Below are positions 38,890-51,879 of a DNA stretch of 64,000 bases, in pieces; position 1 is the stretch's first letter; each line of letters begins with the position of its first letter. The translations under genes and the position numbers were made by a program. The DNA lies in contig VXAA01004051.1 in the NCBI GenBank assembly GCA_013399115.1, positions 196,349 to 260,348 of the forward strand, given 5' to 3'. The DNA comes from Anseranas semipalmata (lineage: Eukaryota > Chordata > Aves > Anseriformes > Anseranatidae). The notes beneath the pieces were generated by a model. The model did no database searches. It saw only the letters and a program-made list of their open reading frames with translations, and had not been told where the DNA came from.

Positions 38890-41800
38890 CTATCTCATAC
38901 ACTCCTATGGAAATCTTAAGGTGTTTTTTTAAGCTACCAACACAGAAACAAAAGAAATGAACACAGGAGAACAATCTTAAAGGAACATCAAAGGTCTGAC
39001 TCCAGCCTCTAAAAGCCAGGAAATCCATAATTAATGGTTCCACTAAGACTTCAGCTCACATACTCTTTCTGGTCTGATCCGAGGTTATAGCTACAATCTG
39101 AAATGGCCTCATGAAAAATGAGTCATCATTTAATGTGACACATCATTATTAGTATTTACTTGCAGTTATACCTTGGAGATTGTCCTTTCCTTTATGTTCT
39201 GTCTTAACAGCTGAAGCATTTGAGTTGGTACCCCTGAATGGACAGTGTTTAGATTTGTGTGTTTGAAGGTTAGTACTGCTGTGGAGGATGAGAAAACTTC
39301 TGCTCTGTCTTCTCCCTGTCTCTGACAGAACTGAGATTTGCTGATCTCCTGGGTAATAGGCTACACTGAACAGTTCAGTGAAGGCTATTAAAAAAGTAAA
39401 AAACACTGATGAAATGTGTGGTTTCCTCTCCCATCTGCCTCCTTCCCTCCAAATCTAAACAAGATGAAAAAGTCCTGTCTGGCTACAATTCGTGTTTGAA
39501 ATTGTTTGTCAAGAATCAAATGAAATGGAGATTTCAAGTAGCAGGATATTTTTTTTAACTTCCTGATTTTGCAGAAAGGCACAGATCTGAAGTCTGTCTT
39601 TGGGAGGAATTTGAACATAGACAATATTAAAACCCTAGCTAGCTCTCGTAGCCAAAAGCCAGTTGGGGCAGCAAGGAGGGGAGGCAAAACCCTTGCGCTG
39701 GAAGGCTGTAGTCTGGCACACAGAGTATGTTATTGTTCCTGTTGACACTGTGTTAGCTAAGCTTCCTCTTGTAATATATAATTAATTACAGATCATTCAC
39801 TGGCTTTTCACGAAGAGCTGCTAAGTAAACTGAAAGAATAGAGAAATGCCTGTGAAGTTTCAGAGTAGTGAGCAAAGGCCAAATCAGTGTTGCACCTTTG
39901 TTCTAGCTCAGGCAAACAATTTAAGGTTACAGACAAGCGGCCCAAAACAATAAAGAACCTCTCCCAAGAGGAGTGAGAGCATTACAGCTCCCATGGCCCT
40001 CAGCAGGCCGGAGGAGAGCTCCCTGGGAAAAGGGAGGGAGGAGAGTTAGTAGCTGGGAGGGTGTTTCAGGAGGTGTGAGGTTTGTAAGGGGCAATGGCGG
40101 CGGGAGGATGTGAAAGAGAGAAATACCGTGGTGAGAAGAAAGAGTTAGAGAGGACGTCATGGGCAAATGAGAGGTTCACTCCCACTGCCGAGGCAGAGAT
40201 CTGGGCGAAGACAACACTGGGGAAGACACTGAGAACACACAGATGCTTCACTTGTATAGAAAAGGAATTCAAGGAAAAGAATTGTGATCAGACGAGAGGA
40301 AAAGAGATTCCTGTCCCAGATGTAAGCTTAGCCCTGCAAAACCTGCCGTTAATGGGAAATGAAATGAATTCCCCCTGTAATTAGAAATGGCATTTCTCTG
40401 ATAGCCCAGTGCTGACTATTCAACCCCAGATGAATGCAATAACATCGCAAATATCGATTTCTTTTAGAAGCAACAGTTATTTTAGGAAAAAAAACATATA
40501 TACCAGTGATGGATGAAGGGAGACAATGTGTAATAAACTGCACTAAGTATGCCTGTATAGAGTGAACCTTATCAGTTTGGATGGAATTTAAGCACTTAGC
40601 CTGTTATCCTTTCTTTCAAGACAATGCAGTGATGGAAAACAGAACTCTGTCAACTCAGACAAACTTTTAATTTCACTTAACTGCATCTGAAAGGTAAATT
40701 TCAGTAAATGAATCCAAATTGCTTCCTTTTCACAACACACGGTGCTGAAATACAGTACTTAACTTCATTAAAGAAAAGGCTGCTTTTCTTTAGAGGAGAC
40801 CTAGACACTTTTGAAGTCTAACAGGTAAATTGTGGTCAGATGATTTCCCTCCATATGGTAGCTTTGAGATAGAAATTTCCATCACTGGGGCCTTGTTTGT
40901 TTAAATTACCCTGTCCTTCTCTCTGGTAAGGATACTGCTCGGAGACTGCATGCCCACTGATGCACGCAGGGAGGGGGATCGCTCCCTCCTCCAGCCTGTC
41001 TCCATGCAGCCAGGAAGCCATTGCCACCATTGCATCTGCCCTGTGTTCAGCCTAACCTTAGCTAAAGGCCAGGGATTAGGAAGTAGCTTCAGGAGCTTTC
41101 CAACCTCTTATAGCGTGCCTGTCTCCCAGAGGGACTGTTCCAGCAGCCAGGAACAGCGGGAGCATGGGTGTGTTGAAGTCACACCTTCCTCCCCTTGTCA
41201 CACTTCATTGCTGTTTGGGGCTTAACTATGGTGTGTGGCCCCTTGGCCTTCCTCCGGCACTTCTGTCTACCATTTCCTTCGCTGTTCTTCTGCAGGATTT
41301 CCTTCTCAGGAAACTTTCATGATCACAATCCCTATCAGTAACTGCCTTCAGCCTCCAGGGCATGGCATAGAAATATCTACTCATCAGAAAAATCTCATGG
41401 GTTGACAGCTTGGATACAAGACACTTCTGTCATGCTGAGTGGTCTCAAAACACCTCCTGGGGAAATTCTCCATCCCAGTTCCTATGCAGATGGCAGCTTT
41501 GTATCTCAAACTGGCCTAAAATCTGCTCCTAGTCTGGCCAGTTTTCAGTGAACTCTGTTGGATATACAAGAGCCAGAAGAAGACATTTTGGCCGCTGAAG
41601 CAGTCTGTCAGTTGGTCCTTCTCTCTCCCCCCATTGCATGCCTCTCTTGAACATATAATAATGCTTCTGTGAAAGGGTCCTCAGCTCGTCCTGAGCAGAG
41701 AGCAGAGCATGAGGTATGCTTCATTTTCCCCTCCTTAGTCTCTTACTGTTTCCATTTAATGCCCCTCTAAGATGGGCAGATGACTTGTTGCCTCCTTTAA

Positions 41801-43273
41801 ATAAGCACTGATGTTGGCACCTCTCATCCTGCCCTTCACCCAGCCCTAGGTACCCAAGCCCTCCCGTGGAAGTAAAATAACAGCACAGTATAACTCGGTG
41901 CTGTATAAATAAGAGGCAAATATCCTGACTGTAACATACGATACGGTGATGACATATCCTTTGTCCCTAGATGTTTTTTGTTGAGGCTTCTTGGATTATC
42001 AGGTTGGTCAGAGTGCACAGAACATATTAATTAAAGCTGTGAAGCCTGCACTCAGCACAGAATTCTCCTGTGCATCGCAATAACGGATGGGAAATCTTGA
42101 CATTTGTGTCCGAAACTCTGGCATCTCCATGCTAATAGACCCTCCCTGTCAGCTGGCCATGAGTGATAACTTCTTTCCCCTTGTAAAGTCGAAGAATTAC
42201 TTTGTTATTCTCCAGATGGGGCTGAAAAGATGTGCATGCACACTTTTCACCTGCTAGACACACAAAAAGATCTGTGTGTTTTACTTTGTTCTGTTGATTT
42301 TACATAGTCGAATGATGCTGATGTTTGCATATTTATTTTCACTATTGTTTGTCTCATCACCAGTATGAATGATTAGTGTGAAGCAGTATTTATGCCCAGT
42401 TTTAATGAAAGCTAAAAATATGTGAAAATAAAATCATTAGAGATAAAGAACGCTGAAGTCTCTTGGAAATAGAGATATGATTGGGATATAGATTTCAGTT
42501 TTCTTTCATGAAACTAAATTCTTTATTGGTAATGTGTTAGGTATTTTATTTTCATGAAGTTTAAATCCATCACGAATATTAAATCCATATTTTTGAAGGC
42601 GAGCAACTAACAAAATTGGAGCACATAAAAGCTAAGATTTTTGAACAGTGAGGTATTTTTCAGTACTGGGTATCCAAGAACACTTTCGTCTCCTTCCTCC
42701 TCAATGATGATTAAGATTGAAAATACAATACAAGATGTTTTATGGAACCTATTAAGAGATTTCTCTTCCTTTCTTGTTCTCTACTTTTCATTTGTATGTG
42801 TTGAATAAAGTTAGTCCATATTACATGTTTATATGTGCCCCATTTTTGTGTATTTCTGGCTTTGGCTAAAGATAGCCCTGCCATAGCAAGCCTTTTTAAG
42901 CCTTTTTAAGCCACTGCATCTGCCTGATGCAGCACAAATAAAATGTTTGCTTAGGATTCATTTTCAAAAATGAGCAGCTGCTGAGTTACGATAATCTCTT
43001 CACTAGCACTTTTTCAGTGATGCACATCCCCACTTGTTCCACTGTTTCTGTTTCAGCCATCGCAGTCTCATTTCCTTACCCACTGCCAGGACTCCTCTTA
43101 ATCTTGAACAGCTTGTTCACTTTTCAGTCCTGTGATTCTCCATTTTCTGCTTCAATTTTCTTGTTCTCCCATACTTTTTCTACTTGCCCTGTTTAACATT
43201 GGCTGCATGTGATTGGCATGGACCCTGGAGACAGGTACACAGGGACCCCTTCACCATCTCCATCTATAAATGC

Positions 43274-43318
43274 ACTCCCTAAATTGCAATTCTTGATACA
43301 AAAAGAGGTTCTCCATCA
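43274..43318 (+). repeat. 45-bp perfect direct repeat, copy 1
   Basis: This 45-base block, starting actccctaaattgcaattct, is identical to 44324-44368. Two or three more upstream bases match with a single mismatch (tgc versus tgt), and similarity stops sharply on the 3' side. It resembles no repeat family I recognise and is too long to be coincidental. Confidence 0.97.
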
Positions 43319-44323
43319 ACAAGTTTATTTTACCTACAGTTTATTTTAATGTTAATCTTAAGCTACCATGATTGAATAGGTTAGACTCTATTTAAAGACT
43401 TGAGATTCCCATCCACAACTACTCCACCATAAATATTAGGTTTCAGTATTGGAGCTATAGTACAAAATGTCCCCTGTGCAGAGGGGCAAAAAAGAAGGAG
43501 GGTGTTTATTCCACTGAAAGAGTTAACACAAAATGAGTTTGACTGTCTTCTGTGTTAATGCAAGGCTTTTTCTCCATCTATTTTTAGTCTGTTCCAGCAG
43601 TATCCCACTGTGGTCTGGTATGCAAGAGCTTTGCTGTGAGGTTTGCAAACACTTGTATTTTTGTGTTGTGAGAACAGAGCATTTGTGTGTTAGTGGAGTG
43701 TGTGTTCCTTCAGCAACTGAAAGGGAGTGCAGACTGTGCAAGTAATCCATGCACGTGTTTATTGTTGCCTGTGAATAACCATGTACAGCAAGTGGGCTCT
43801 GGAAGAAAGTTTGTTAGCAGATGTCGTCATGGCCCTTCCAATTTATAAATATGAGCCTTGACATTTATATTTTCCATATTCAGGGTTTTCACTGGCCAGA
43901 TGTTCTGAGGATTGGCTCCTTGGAGCCTTTAATTATGACTCCTCATGGCATATTGTCTGTAGCACACACACAAAAAAAAAGAAAACTGTCTTTCTGACTC
44001 ATATCAAACAGATAAGAAAGGAAAATGCAGTGGGTACCCTCAGGTAAATGGAATTCTTCTAAACCTGAAATGCACTTTAACACAGCTCTACAAAGCTGTC
44101 CTTACTCACTCTACTGAAAAATAAGTTGTCTGGTTTAACAGGCAAAGAAAATTCAATACACAGTAGCACTTCTCCCCTGCTGTTTGGGTTGGGTGAAGAG
44201 TGTGGTTTGTGTTAAACTTGCAAGGCTGACTGCAGTTGCAGACACTGTAAGAAGTGCTGAGTGTGCTTATTCCCAGGGTGAGTTGGATTTCTTAAATGCA
44301 GAAGTGGGTAGTAAAGCACCTGT

Positions 44324-44368
44324 ACTCCCTAAATTGCAATTCTTGATACAAAAAGAGGTTCTCCATCA
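44324..44368 (+). repeat. 45-bp perfect direct repeat, copy 2
   Basis: Second identical copy of the block at 43274-43318, in the same orientation and 1,050 bases downstream. Flanking sequences differ on both sides, so this is not the visible end of a longer segmental duplication. Confidence 0.97.
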
Positions 44369-47300
44369 GGAAGTGTTGTATATTCCCTAGTGAGTGGGTT
44401 GGGGACCAGCTCCACATTCAAACTCCTGATTTTGTGTCGATCCACAGCACTACCCAGCTGACAAAATGGGGCAGTTTCTGTTTTCTTCAGAATGACCTGA
44501 ATTGCTGTCTAGCCTCCACTGACAGTACAGCCAGCACTGACCCTGCGGGGAGGTTAGACCCCCATGCATGTGAGCTTTGGAGCTGTTGGGGTCAGGAGCA
44601 AGGTGTTTCCCCACTGCTGAGGCTGTGGAAGCAGTGGAGACCCATCTGCAACATGGCTGTTCTTTGCATTGCACTGATCAGCAAGAGAAGTTAATAGAGT
44701 TGTGTCAAAAGCTGGGCTTGGGTTGAAGGTGGGACCTCTGAAGGGACACCATTTGCTGTGTGAATGGCTGGCTGCCTCTCCTCTCTGATGATACACAGAT
44801 ATGGTGAAGATATCATTGGCCATCTAAAAGCTAGCGCAAACCTTCAACTCAAACACTGCTGCCCTAAGTTGAAGGTATGCATTTGAGTGACCTTCGTATC
44901 TAGCAGGTATCTAAGTCCCCAAAGATTACAAATGTGCTGTTTCTCGAGGTAAAGCTTCAGTCTGAGCAGATATAAATAAAATCCATACCATAGCAGAAAC
45001 ATCTTCCAGTGAAGGCACTTGGTTACCGTAAAGAAAAAGAAATCTGTCATTAAAATTCAATGGAAATGCACATGCAAAACTGTCAATGCTAGACTACAGG
45101 AAAAAGACAAGAGATACGGGATTTATTTCTGGTTCTGCCATTCCCCTTCTGAGTAGTGAGTTTTATGCCCTGTGAAATTAAGTGAAGAAAACTATGATAG
45201 AGAGGAAGATGACATTATTGTTGTGGTGGACAGTTGGTTTATAAGAGAGGCTTAACCACAGCTATACTGTGGTACTGGGTTTATCGAAGAAGATAGATTC
45301 ATTGTAGAGTGAAATGGGAGCAATTTGATTCCCTGCCACTCCCAGCAGTGCGGGCTGCATTGCTGATGAAAACCCAGCAGGACCTCAAAGGGCAGCTGGG
45401 GTCTAAGTCCAGTTACTGGGATGAAGGAGAAGTAGGATTTATTTAAATTCATATGGTTTTAATGCTATAAAAGCTGGGTTCCTGCAATTATGAAAATGCC
45501 AGGCCAAATTCCAATTTCACTCAGATCTTCCCTTTACAAGTCGTGAATAACTTAACTGAACAAAGTAAGCATTATACCTGGGGTCTGAGCCCGTTAAGCT
45601 GGAAAGTGAGGGAGCCGAGCCAATTTCTTGTGAGCTGGTGGATATCAGGGATGCTTCACATAGCACTACCATGGAGAGGCATGGCGCAGACCATGCTAAC
45701 AAAATTCTTTGGCTCACTTCTCTAGAGGCACTTCGGGGTCCTGGTTATCACACCTGGCAGGGAAAGCTTTTGCGGCCTTTTCAGCCCTGTCGGCCAGCAA
45801 GTGGCTTTTTGTGAGTCACCAGTGGCATCTCCAGGCTTTCAGAGGGTTTGGCAGCAGTTGTGGAGGAGGAGTTTGTGCTGTGCTGGTATCATCATAGTTG
45901 CTTTGCAAGCAGCAGGAAGAATCCCAGCCATGTGGGCATTGCAGCAATTTAATGTCCTTTGCCTTTCTGTCTGGTAGATATGCCCTATGAACCTTGCTTT
46001 TTTTTTTTATTTTGCAAGTGAGGCTGTTGTGAAGAAAAAGAAGCCAGTGTTTTTGTTCAATGGAACAAGATTGAGTTCAATACTGCTCCAAATAACAGGT
46101 TCGAAGCTCTGACCCAACCTTAATTATTCTTATTAAGAGAGATTCTGGAAAAATACAAGCAGTGAGGAGGAAAGTGAGCCCAGTGAATTAGAGAGAAAAA
46201 TGTGATACAGACTAAGCGGAGAGAAAAAAAATGCTATGTGGAGATGGAAAAAGAACAGGGAGAAGCAAAAAGAAAATTAAAATCAAATGGAAAAATGCAG
46301 TATGTTGGACATCCATTTAAGCCAGTTTGTATTTGGTTGTTCATTCTGTTCCTTAATACATTGCACAGACATCTTCTTAGCTGAAATAATTGTGTGTCTT
46401 AGAGAACAGTCTTGGAGAAAATACTTAATTTGACAGGATCTTTTAGGTATTTCCCCAATACTGCCTATTCTAAATCATTTTAAAATCTGGAGGGGAAAGT
46501 CGATATCTTTTACAGTGTTTAACAAGAAAGTGACAGGGTCAAATATATACATCTCTGCGAATGTATGTGTTCCCCAAGCACATCTAAACATGCATGGTTA
46601 ATTCTGTGCATCTGCAAAAAATATTTGAGCCATAGGGCCCACACAGTACCAAACAAACACTTGAGTGCACATAGGAGAGGGCAGACTGAGTCACTCTGTT
46701 TCTAATTAATTGAAAGGTTGAGCCCAAGAAATAAAATAGGGATTATGATTTTGGCCACCCCCAAAAATGCAAATTGTTTTGCATGTGGGGCTGTTTCAGT
46801 GTGAGCAGACAGTTTGCAAAATACAGACAAACAAGATATATTCTGCTCATGCTTGGTGTTTCATTCAAAACCACCCGATTGCAGTACCATCAAATGAACC
46901 TTTTACATGTTGTATATCAGCAGGTTGCCCAAAAAAACTTCACAGATTGCATTACTGGTGAGATATTTACAACTCTAAGCTCATCTGTATATGCATCCTT
47001 GATGTTCTTGCTTACTTTGGCTGTAAATATTGCAATCATTATCTGTCCAATGACCAGTGAAACAAGTATTTGGTTATTTGAGCCATGATGATGAGTGCCT
47101 TAATTGCACATACAAATCAGGTACACAACCAGATGTGTACAGAGGGCGGGGGCGAGTTTGTGGATGTTTTTGAGTCCACATCACTATTTAGGCTCTGGCG
47201 AACACATCCTGGCTCAGATGTCTGTGCAGAACCCATGAAACAAAGGGCTCTCAGCTCCCCTGTTAGCAAGGGGCAGGCCCTGGGTAAAACTGGGATGCAT

Positions 47301-47510
47301 TATCCCGGCTCTGTGATTGCCTCATCCCAGTGTACAATCACAGGGGGATATTCTTAGGATATTAGAGAATCATCAAAGCATTTCTTAGAAGGGCAAGGAA
47401 AGAGCTAACGTTGTCATCTCCTGCCTCAGGACCACCCAGACACTCTACAACAAATCATGGGTCTTCAGCTACAGTATCTTGAATTATTGTTCACAGGGAT
47501 TTAAAAGAAT

Positions 47511-47554
47511 TTCTTTTTTTTCCCTCTTTTTTTTTCTTTCTTTTTTTTTTTTTT
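47511..47554. repeat. Pyrimidine (T/C-rich) tract
   Basis: A 44-base almost pure pyrimidine run (T with scattered C) followed by aaagg. It resembles a splice-acceptor tract, but no AG-plus-open-frame exon with recognisable content follows. Confidence 0.85.
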
Positions 47555-47720
47555 AAAGGATGACATGTAGTTTCCTGACGGGCTGGTTTTAATAAGGTCA
47601 AAATCTTTGTTGTTGCCAAATCAGAGAGGAATATAACATCTTTAAGTCATTAGATGGGAATGGGGTAATTACTCAGAGGGTGTGCTTCAAAGGTTATTGG
47701 TTTTTACAGCATTCTGTGTA

Positions 47721-47776
47721 TTTACACCACTTTGCGGTTGTCTGAAAAGGAGCTGCGGGCCTGATTCTGCTGCCGC
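47721..47776. repeat. Probable old amniote repeat ('tttacacc ... gggcctgattctgct')
   Basis: The block begins tttacaccac and ends gcgggcctgattctgctgcc. This pairing of 'ttacacca' with 'gggcctgattctgct' is typical of old repeats common in turtle, crocodile and bird introns. Boundaries are uncertain. Confidence 0.45.
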
Positions 47777-50025
47777 CACGTGTGGGTGCAGGATTTGTGG
47801 GTGAGGTGTTTGCAAGGTTTTGTTGCAGCATTTCAGGGCAGGAGGTTGAATAGGGCCATATGCAGTCTCCTGTAGGGATGGGGGAAACCTAAGCCTGACT
47901 GCAAGGTGCAAAAAAAAAAACTTCCCTACCCGCTGAGAGTTCAGTTCAGAAAAGTGCCCTCGGGCTGTGCTGGAGATGTTTCTCACCTGCTCCTTCCCTT
48001 CCTGCTGCACACATGCACGTCTCTCTTTGCACCTCTCTGTTCTCATGCCTGGGGACCCACAGGCTGCGTCACTGTGACAGCAAGCTCCTCTCCTCACCTT
48101 TCCCCATCTCCAGTGCAGCACTCCCCACTGCCTCCATCCCTTCCCATCCCATCCCTGTCCCCTCCTTGGGCCCCACAGCAGGTGATACACTTTGCCGTAA
48201 CAGCGTGTCCCACCCGTGCCTGGAAGGATGATTTGCCTTTTAGATGTCTCTGTAGCATTCAGCCTCGATGCAGGTGGATGTCACTCCTGGTCTGAATTTG
48301 TCATCACAAAGGTATTCTGCAGGTGGCCTGGGCAACCCAGACCTGTAAATTGCAGCAAGAGCCTGCAAAATGCTTCACGATCGGTTCGTGCCGTTGGTGT
48401 CACACTGACACTTCAAGGTCTTGACTCAGGTCAACGTCAGGGGAGGAATAGAAGTGAAGTGACTTAATGAGGATTTGACAGTTCATCAATGGTGACGTGG
48501 GGACAAAAAACAAATCTCCTGGCTTTCAGCCCATGGCCCATCCAGAGAGGGGCCCAAAAGTGCACCAGAGACATTTGAGCTACATTTAAATAATGAGCCT
48601 GCTCCTGCTTACACCACCGTGGCCTCCCTGGAGCTGCTGGGCCCGGTGAACCACCCTCTGCTCCTCCATGGCAAACCGAAGAGCTCCCTAACATCAAGGA
48701 CCCAGAGAAGGGATGCCAGCAGCACCCCGGGTACCTGTTGCTGGGGAGCCATTACAGGGCCCAGAAGGTAAATTGCAGTTCCACTGGTCGCTGCTTTTTG
48801 CACTGCAGAATCAGCAGTTTTCTCTCTTCCCCACCCTGCGGACCCATCCCAATTTAGGAAAGACTGTGGTATCCTTCCTTACCAGTCAAAGCCCTCAATG
48901 GGACAAGAGCTTGGCTGGGGTTCAGCAGACCTGAATTCCAGAGATAGAGATCTTCAGGGACAGCTCATCTCGCCTACCTTAGAGACATGCCTTTGCAGGG
49001 ATGGAGTGTCCTCCGGAGACATCTTGTTCCCCACTGACAAGAGAGAACACAGCTGAACAGCTCCAGCTACAAGCCTGCATCTGACATCATTACAATTAAT
49101 CCCACCCTTTAAATCCTATTAAAGCCCAGGGCATCTGAAGTACTGCCTGTGATTCTCCTTGGTGGCATCTTCTGCAGGTGCTGCTGGCAGCCTCAGTCCT
49201 GCACATCTGGAAGGCATCCCGTCCCGGCACGCAGTGTCCTGCTCCCTGCCTCGGGGCCTGGCTGGGAAGATGCCCTCCCACCACCTGGCCAGCGCTTTGC
49301 CTCGTGTTGAGCACACTTTGATACGGTGGCTCAGGGTCCTGGTGTATTCGGTGGTGGCTTTCTGTCCTTTCAGAGCCATTGCCTTGTGAAACCTGTGCTT
49401 CCACGTCCTTCCTTTCCCTCACTACCCTCTTCTTTCTCCTAGAGATATGCCGTGGTCCTAACAAAGAGCAGGGCTAGCAGTGGACACATGCTACCCTTTG
49501 CCTCTGCATGGGGGTTGGAGGCTCACAAGTGCCCCCTTCAAAGAGGGGAATGGCTGGCTGTCAATCTCTAGGAGAGCCAGAGCACTGAAATAAAGCTGGA
49601 TCTGAGCTCCAAGCACCTCTCAGGTGGGAATATGGTTCCCATTTGCGTCTCGTCGGAAGGGAAGCTCAGATCGAGAGCGGCAGGTTGTTGAAATGCTCCC
49701 GATGTTGTTGCCTGACCCCTCTATCGACAGCGTGGCTGCAGCTGCCTCTCGGTGACTCTGAGGCTGTGCTGCTCACAGAGAGGGTGGATTCTTGCAGTGT
49801 GGAAAATGGCCAAAGAACTGGGCTCCCAATAACCCCAGGGTAAAGAGAAAATAATAAAGATAAGGCTCTTCCTTGGCTCATCCCCTGTGTTCTCTGCTGG
49901 CCACAAACCAGTGTGTGAGATTGCTCGCTCATTCAGACATGCAAAGGCAGTTTACTACACTACTGCAAATGAGCAGTGGCCTCCCCTGGACCAAAACCCA
50001 ATTCTTTAATCTGATCCAGGTTGGA

Positions 50026-50051
50026 TTTTTCTTTCTTTTTTTTTTTTTTTT
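50026..50051. repeat. Poly(T)/pyrimidine tract
   Basis: T-rich run with two C interruptions ending in 16 consecutive T bases. Confidence 0.9.
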
Positions 50052-51399
50052 GATGAACTGAACCTTGCCAAAGCGTGAGCCTCTTGGCCTTGATCCCGTA
50101 ATGGGCTTTAGGATGTGCTGAGTTGTAGGTATGTGAAAACTAACCTTGCTGGGAGCACTCGTGCTTGCAGTGCTTAGCATCCTCCTAGTTTGGGATGAGG
50201 AGGCTCAGCATCTTGCAGGATTTATCCTTCAGGCTGCAAGAACAGTGTCCATGAAAAAGGCAGTGATGAAGAGATATATGAAGGCTGGGAAACTGCAGCT
50301 TATGCTGATCTAAAGAATCACTTCCAGAAACGCATTAAATCTTGATCTAAGACTATCAGAAGATGGAGACTTCACATTCCCTTTAAGAGGTTACACTAAT
50401 GGTCTTCACAGTTAAATCCTGGTAATATTTCTAGTGTGATTTTTTTTCTTCCCAGCTTACTCTTTTTTTCCTCTTGGTTGAGCACCTATTTTTTTCTTTC
50501 AAAAGGGTGGTCAGACATCTTGCCAGGCAGCTTGTTTACATACCGCAACAGGTTGGTTCCAGCGCTTTAAGCAGATGTATTTTTCAAATCTTGATTAGTA
50601 AGTTTTGGTGACATAAATAGGTCTGGTTAGTACCAAGGATAATTGTCTTCACTAGCAGGACATTATTTCTGATCACCAGAAAAATAATGTGATCAACTCC
50701 TTTCACATCTGTTCATTAAATGAAAAGGAAAAAAATGGGGCAAAATTGTTTGAAAAGAAACAGGAAGCATATGCTTAATATCACTTAAAAAAAAATCATA
50801 AGGTTAACATCAAATCACAAATGCAAAACAGCCATTATTGTATATACTCAAAAAAATTCTTTCAGTTTACTAGCTCATTAGGTTTCCAATTGAAAAATGC
50901 ATGTTTTTAGGGTTCAATCTATGCTGGCACATCATCTTGATAAGCTTCTTTCATCATGTGCTGTATTGGAAGAAAGGCTGTCTGAGTCCACATTTGTTTA
51001 AATTTATTAAAAATACTTGTCATGTGTTTACATAGCTCCTTTGATCCAGAAAAATCCCCAAACACTTTGTAAGTTATGCTTAAAAAGGTCACTTCCTTTG
51101 CCCTGAACAGAAACCATGTTGGGACTGAAAGATGGCAGCAGATTAAATATGCATAGAAATATCACTAGAATTCAGCCAGTCCTCACCCCCTCAGAGTACC
51201 ATCAATTTTTCATCAGCTTGAGAACAGTTACCGGGCATATAAAGGTGGTTTGGGGGCAAAAAGTAGTCAAAAGACCACCTTCCTAGAGATTGCAGAAGGG
51301 CAGCACGTGAAATACGTGGCTCCTAATCAGGAGTCAGAGCTTCTTGTGCACTTTCTTTTGCTTTGCAAATAGAGAAGCAGTGGTACCTACTGCACAAAG

Positions 51400-51879
51400 C
51401 GCAGTCACACCTCTGCTAGACCTACTGCTTCCAGTCTGGGGCAGCGCACTTCAGAGAAGATGCAGATCAACCACACAGAGTCAGGGGAGAAGAGAAGAAA
51501 GGACGGAGGGAGAGCACATGAGGACTTGCAGAAAAAGGCAGAGGGAATTGTTTGTTTAAATGAGAGAAGGCTGAGGTGAAACATGGTTAAGTCTTCAAAA
51601 TATGTGAAAGGCTGCTGAGAAGAGGAAAGGAATAAACCTGCCTATGGGGATGGGAGAAGTCACGAACTTGTGCTGTAGCATGGGATATTTGCTGAAACAT
51701 TAGGCAGTAATTCTGGATGTCAAGTCTCTCTGCAGAGACTCTTGAATTGCAATCACTGTAGGTTTTTTGAAGACTGGATTAGACATACATGTCAGGAGGG
51801 GCTTAGATCTTGTTCCTGTCTTTGGGACAGATGGGCCAGAAAGTCCCTCCTGGTCCCGTCTTCTGTGGTTCTGCTGTGG
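51400..51879 (+). mobile_element. Old, degraded CR1 LINE fragment, plus orientation
   Basis: Recognisable CR1 landmarks appear in order but heavily mutated: 'cacacctctgctagacct', 'cttccagtctggggcagc', 'agagaaggctgagg', 'gactggattagacat', a degraded 'cagaaagtccctcctgg' and the tail 'cttctgtggttctg', which resembles two ATTCTRTG octamers. Divergence is clearly greater than in the copies at 15.7 and 23.3 kb, so this is probably an older subfamily insertion. Confidence 0.75.

Noticed and set aside
47511..47600. Pyrimidine tract resembling a splice acceptor
   Set aside because: No clear AG plus recognisable coding sequence follows, and flanking TRABD2A exons already join in phase.
47687..48190. 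Minus-strand ORF of 167 codons, the longest in the window
   Set aside because: It lies in a GC-richer intronic patch, overlaps other long frames on the opposite strand and an old repeat at its C-terminal end, and shows no recognisable domain.
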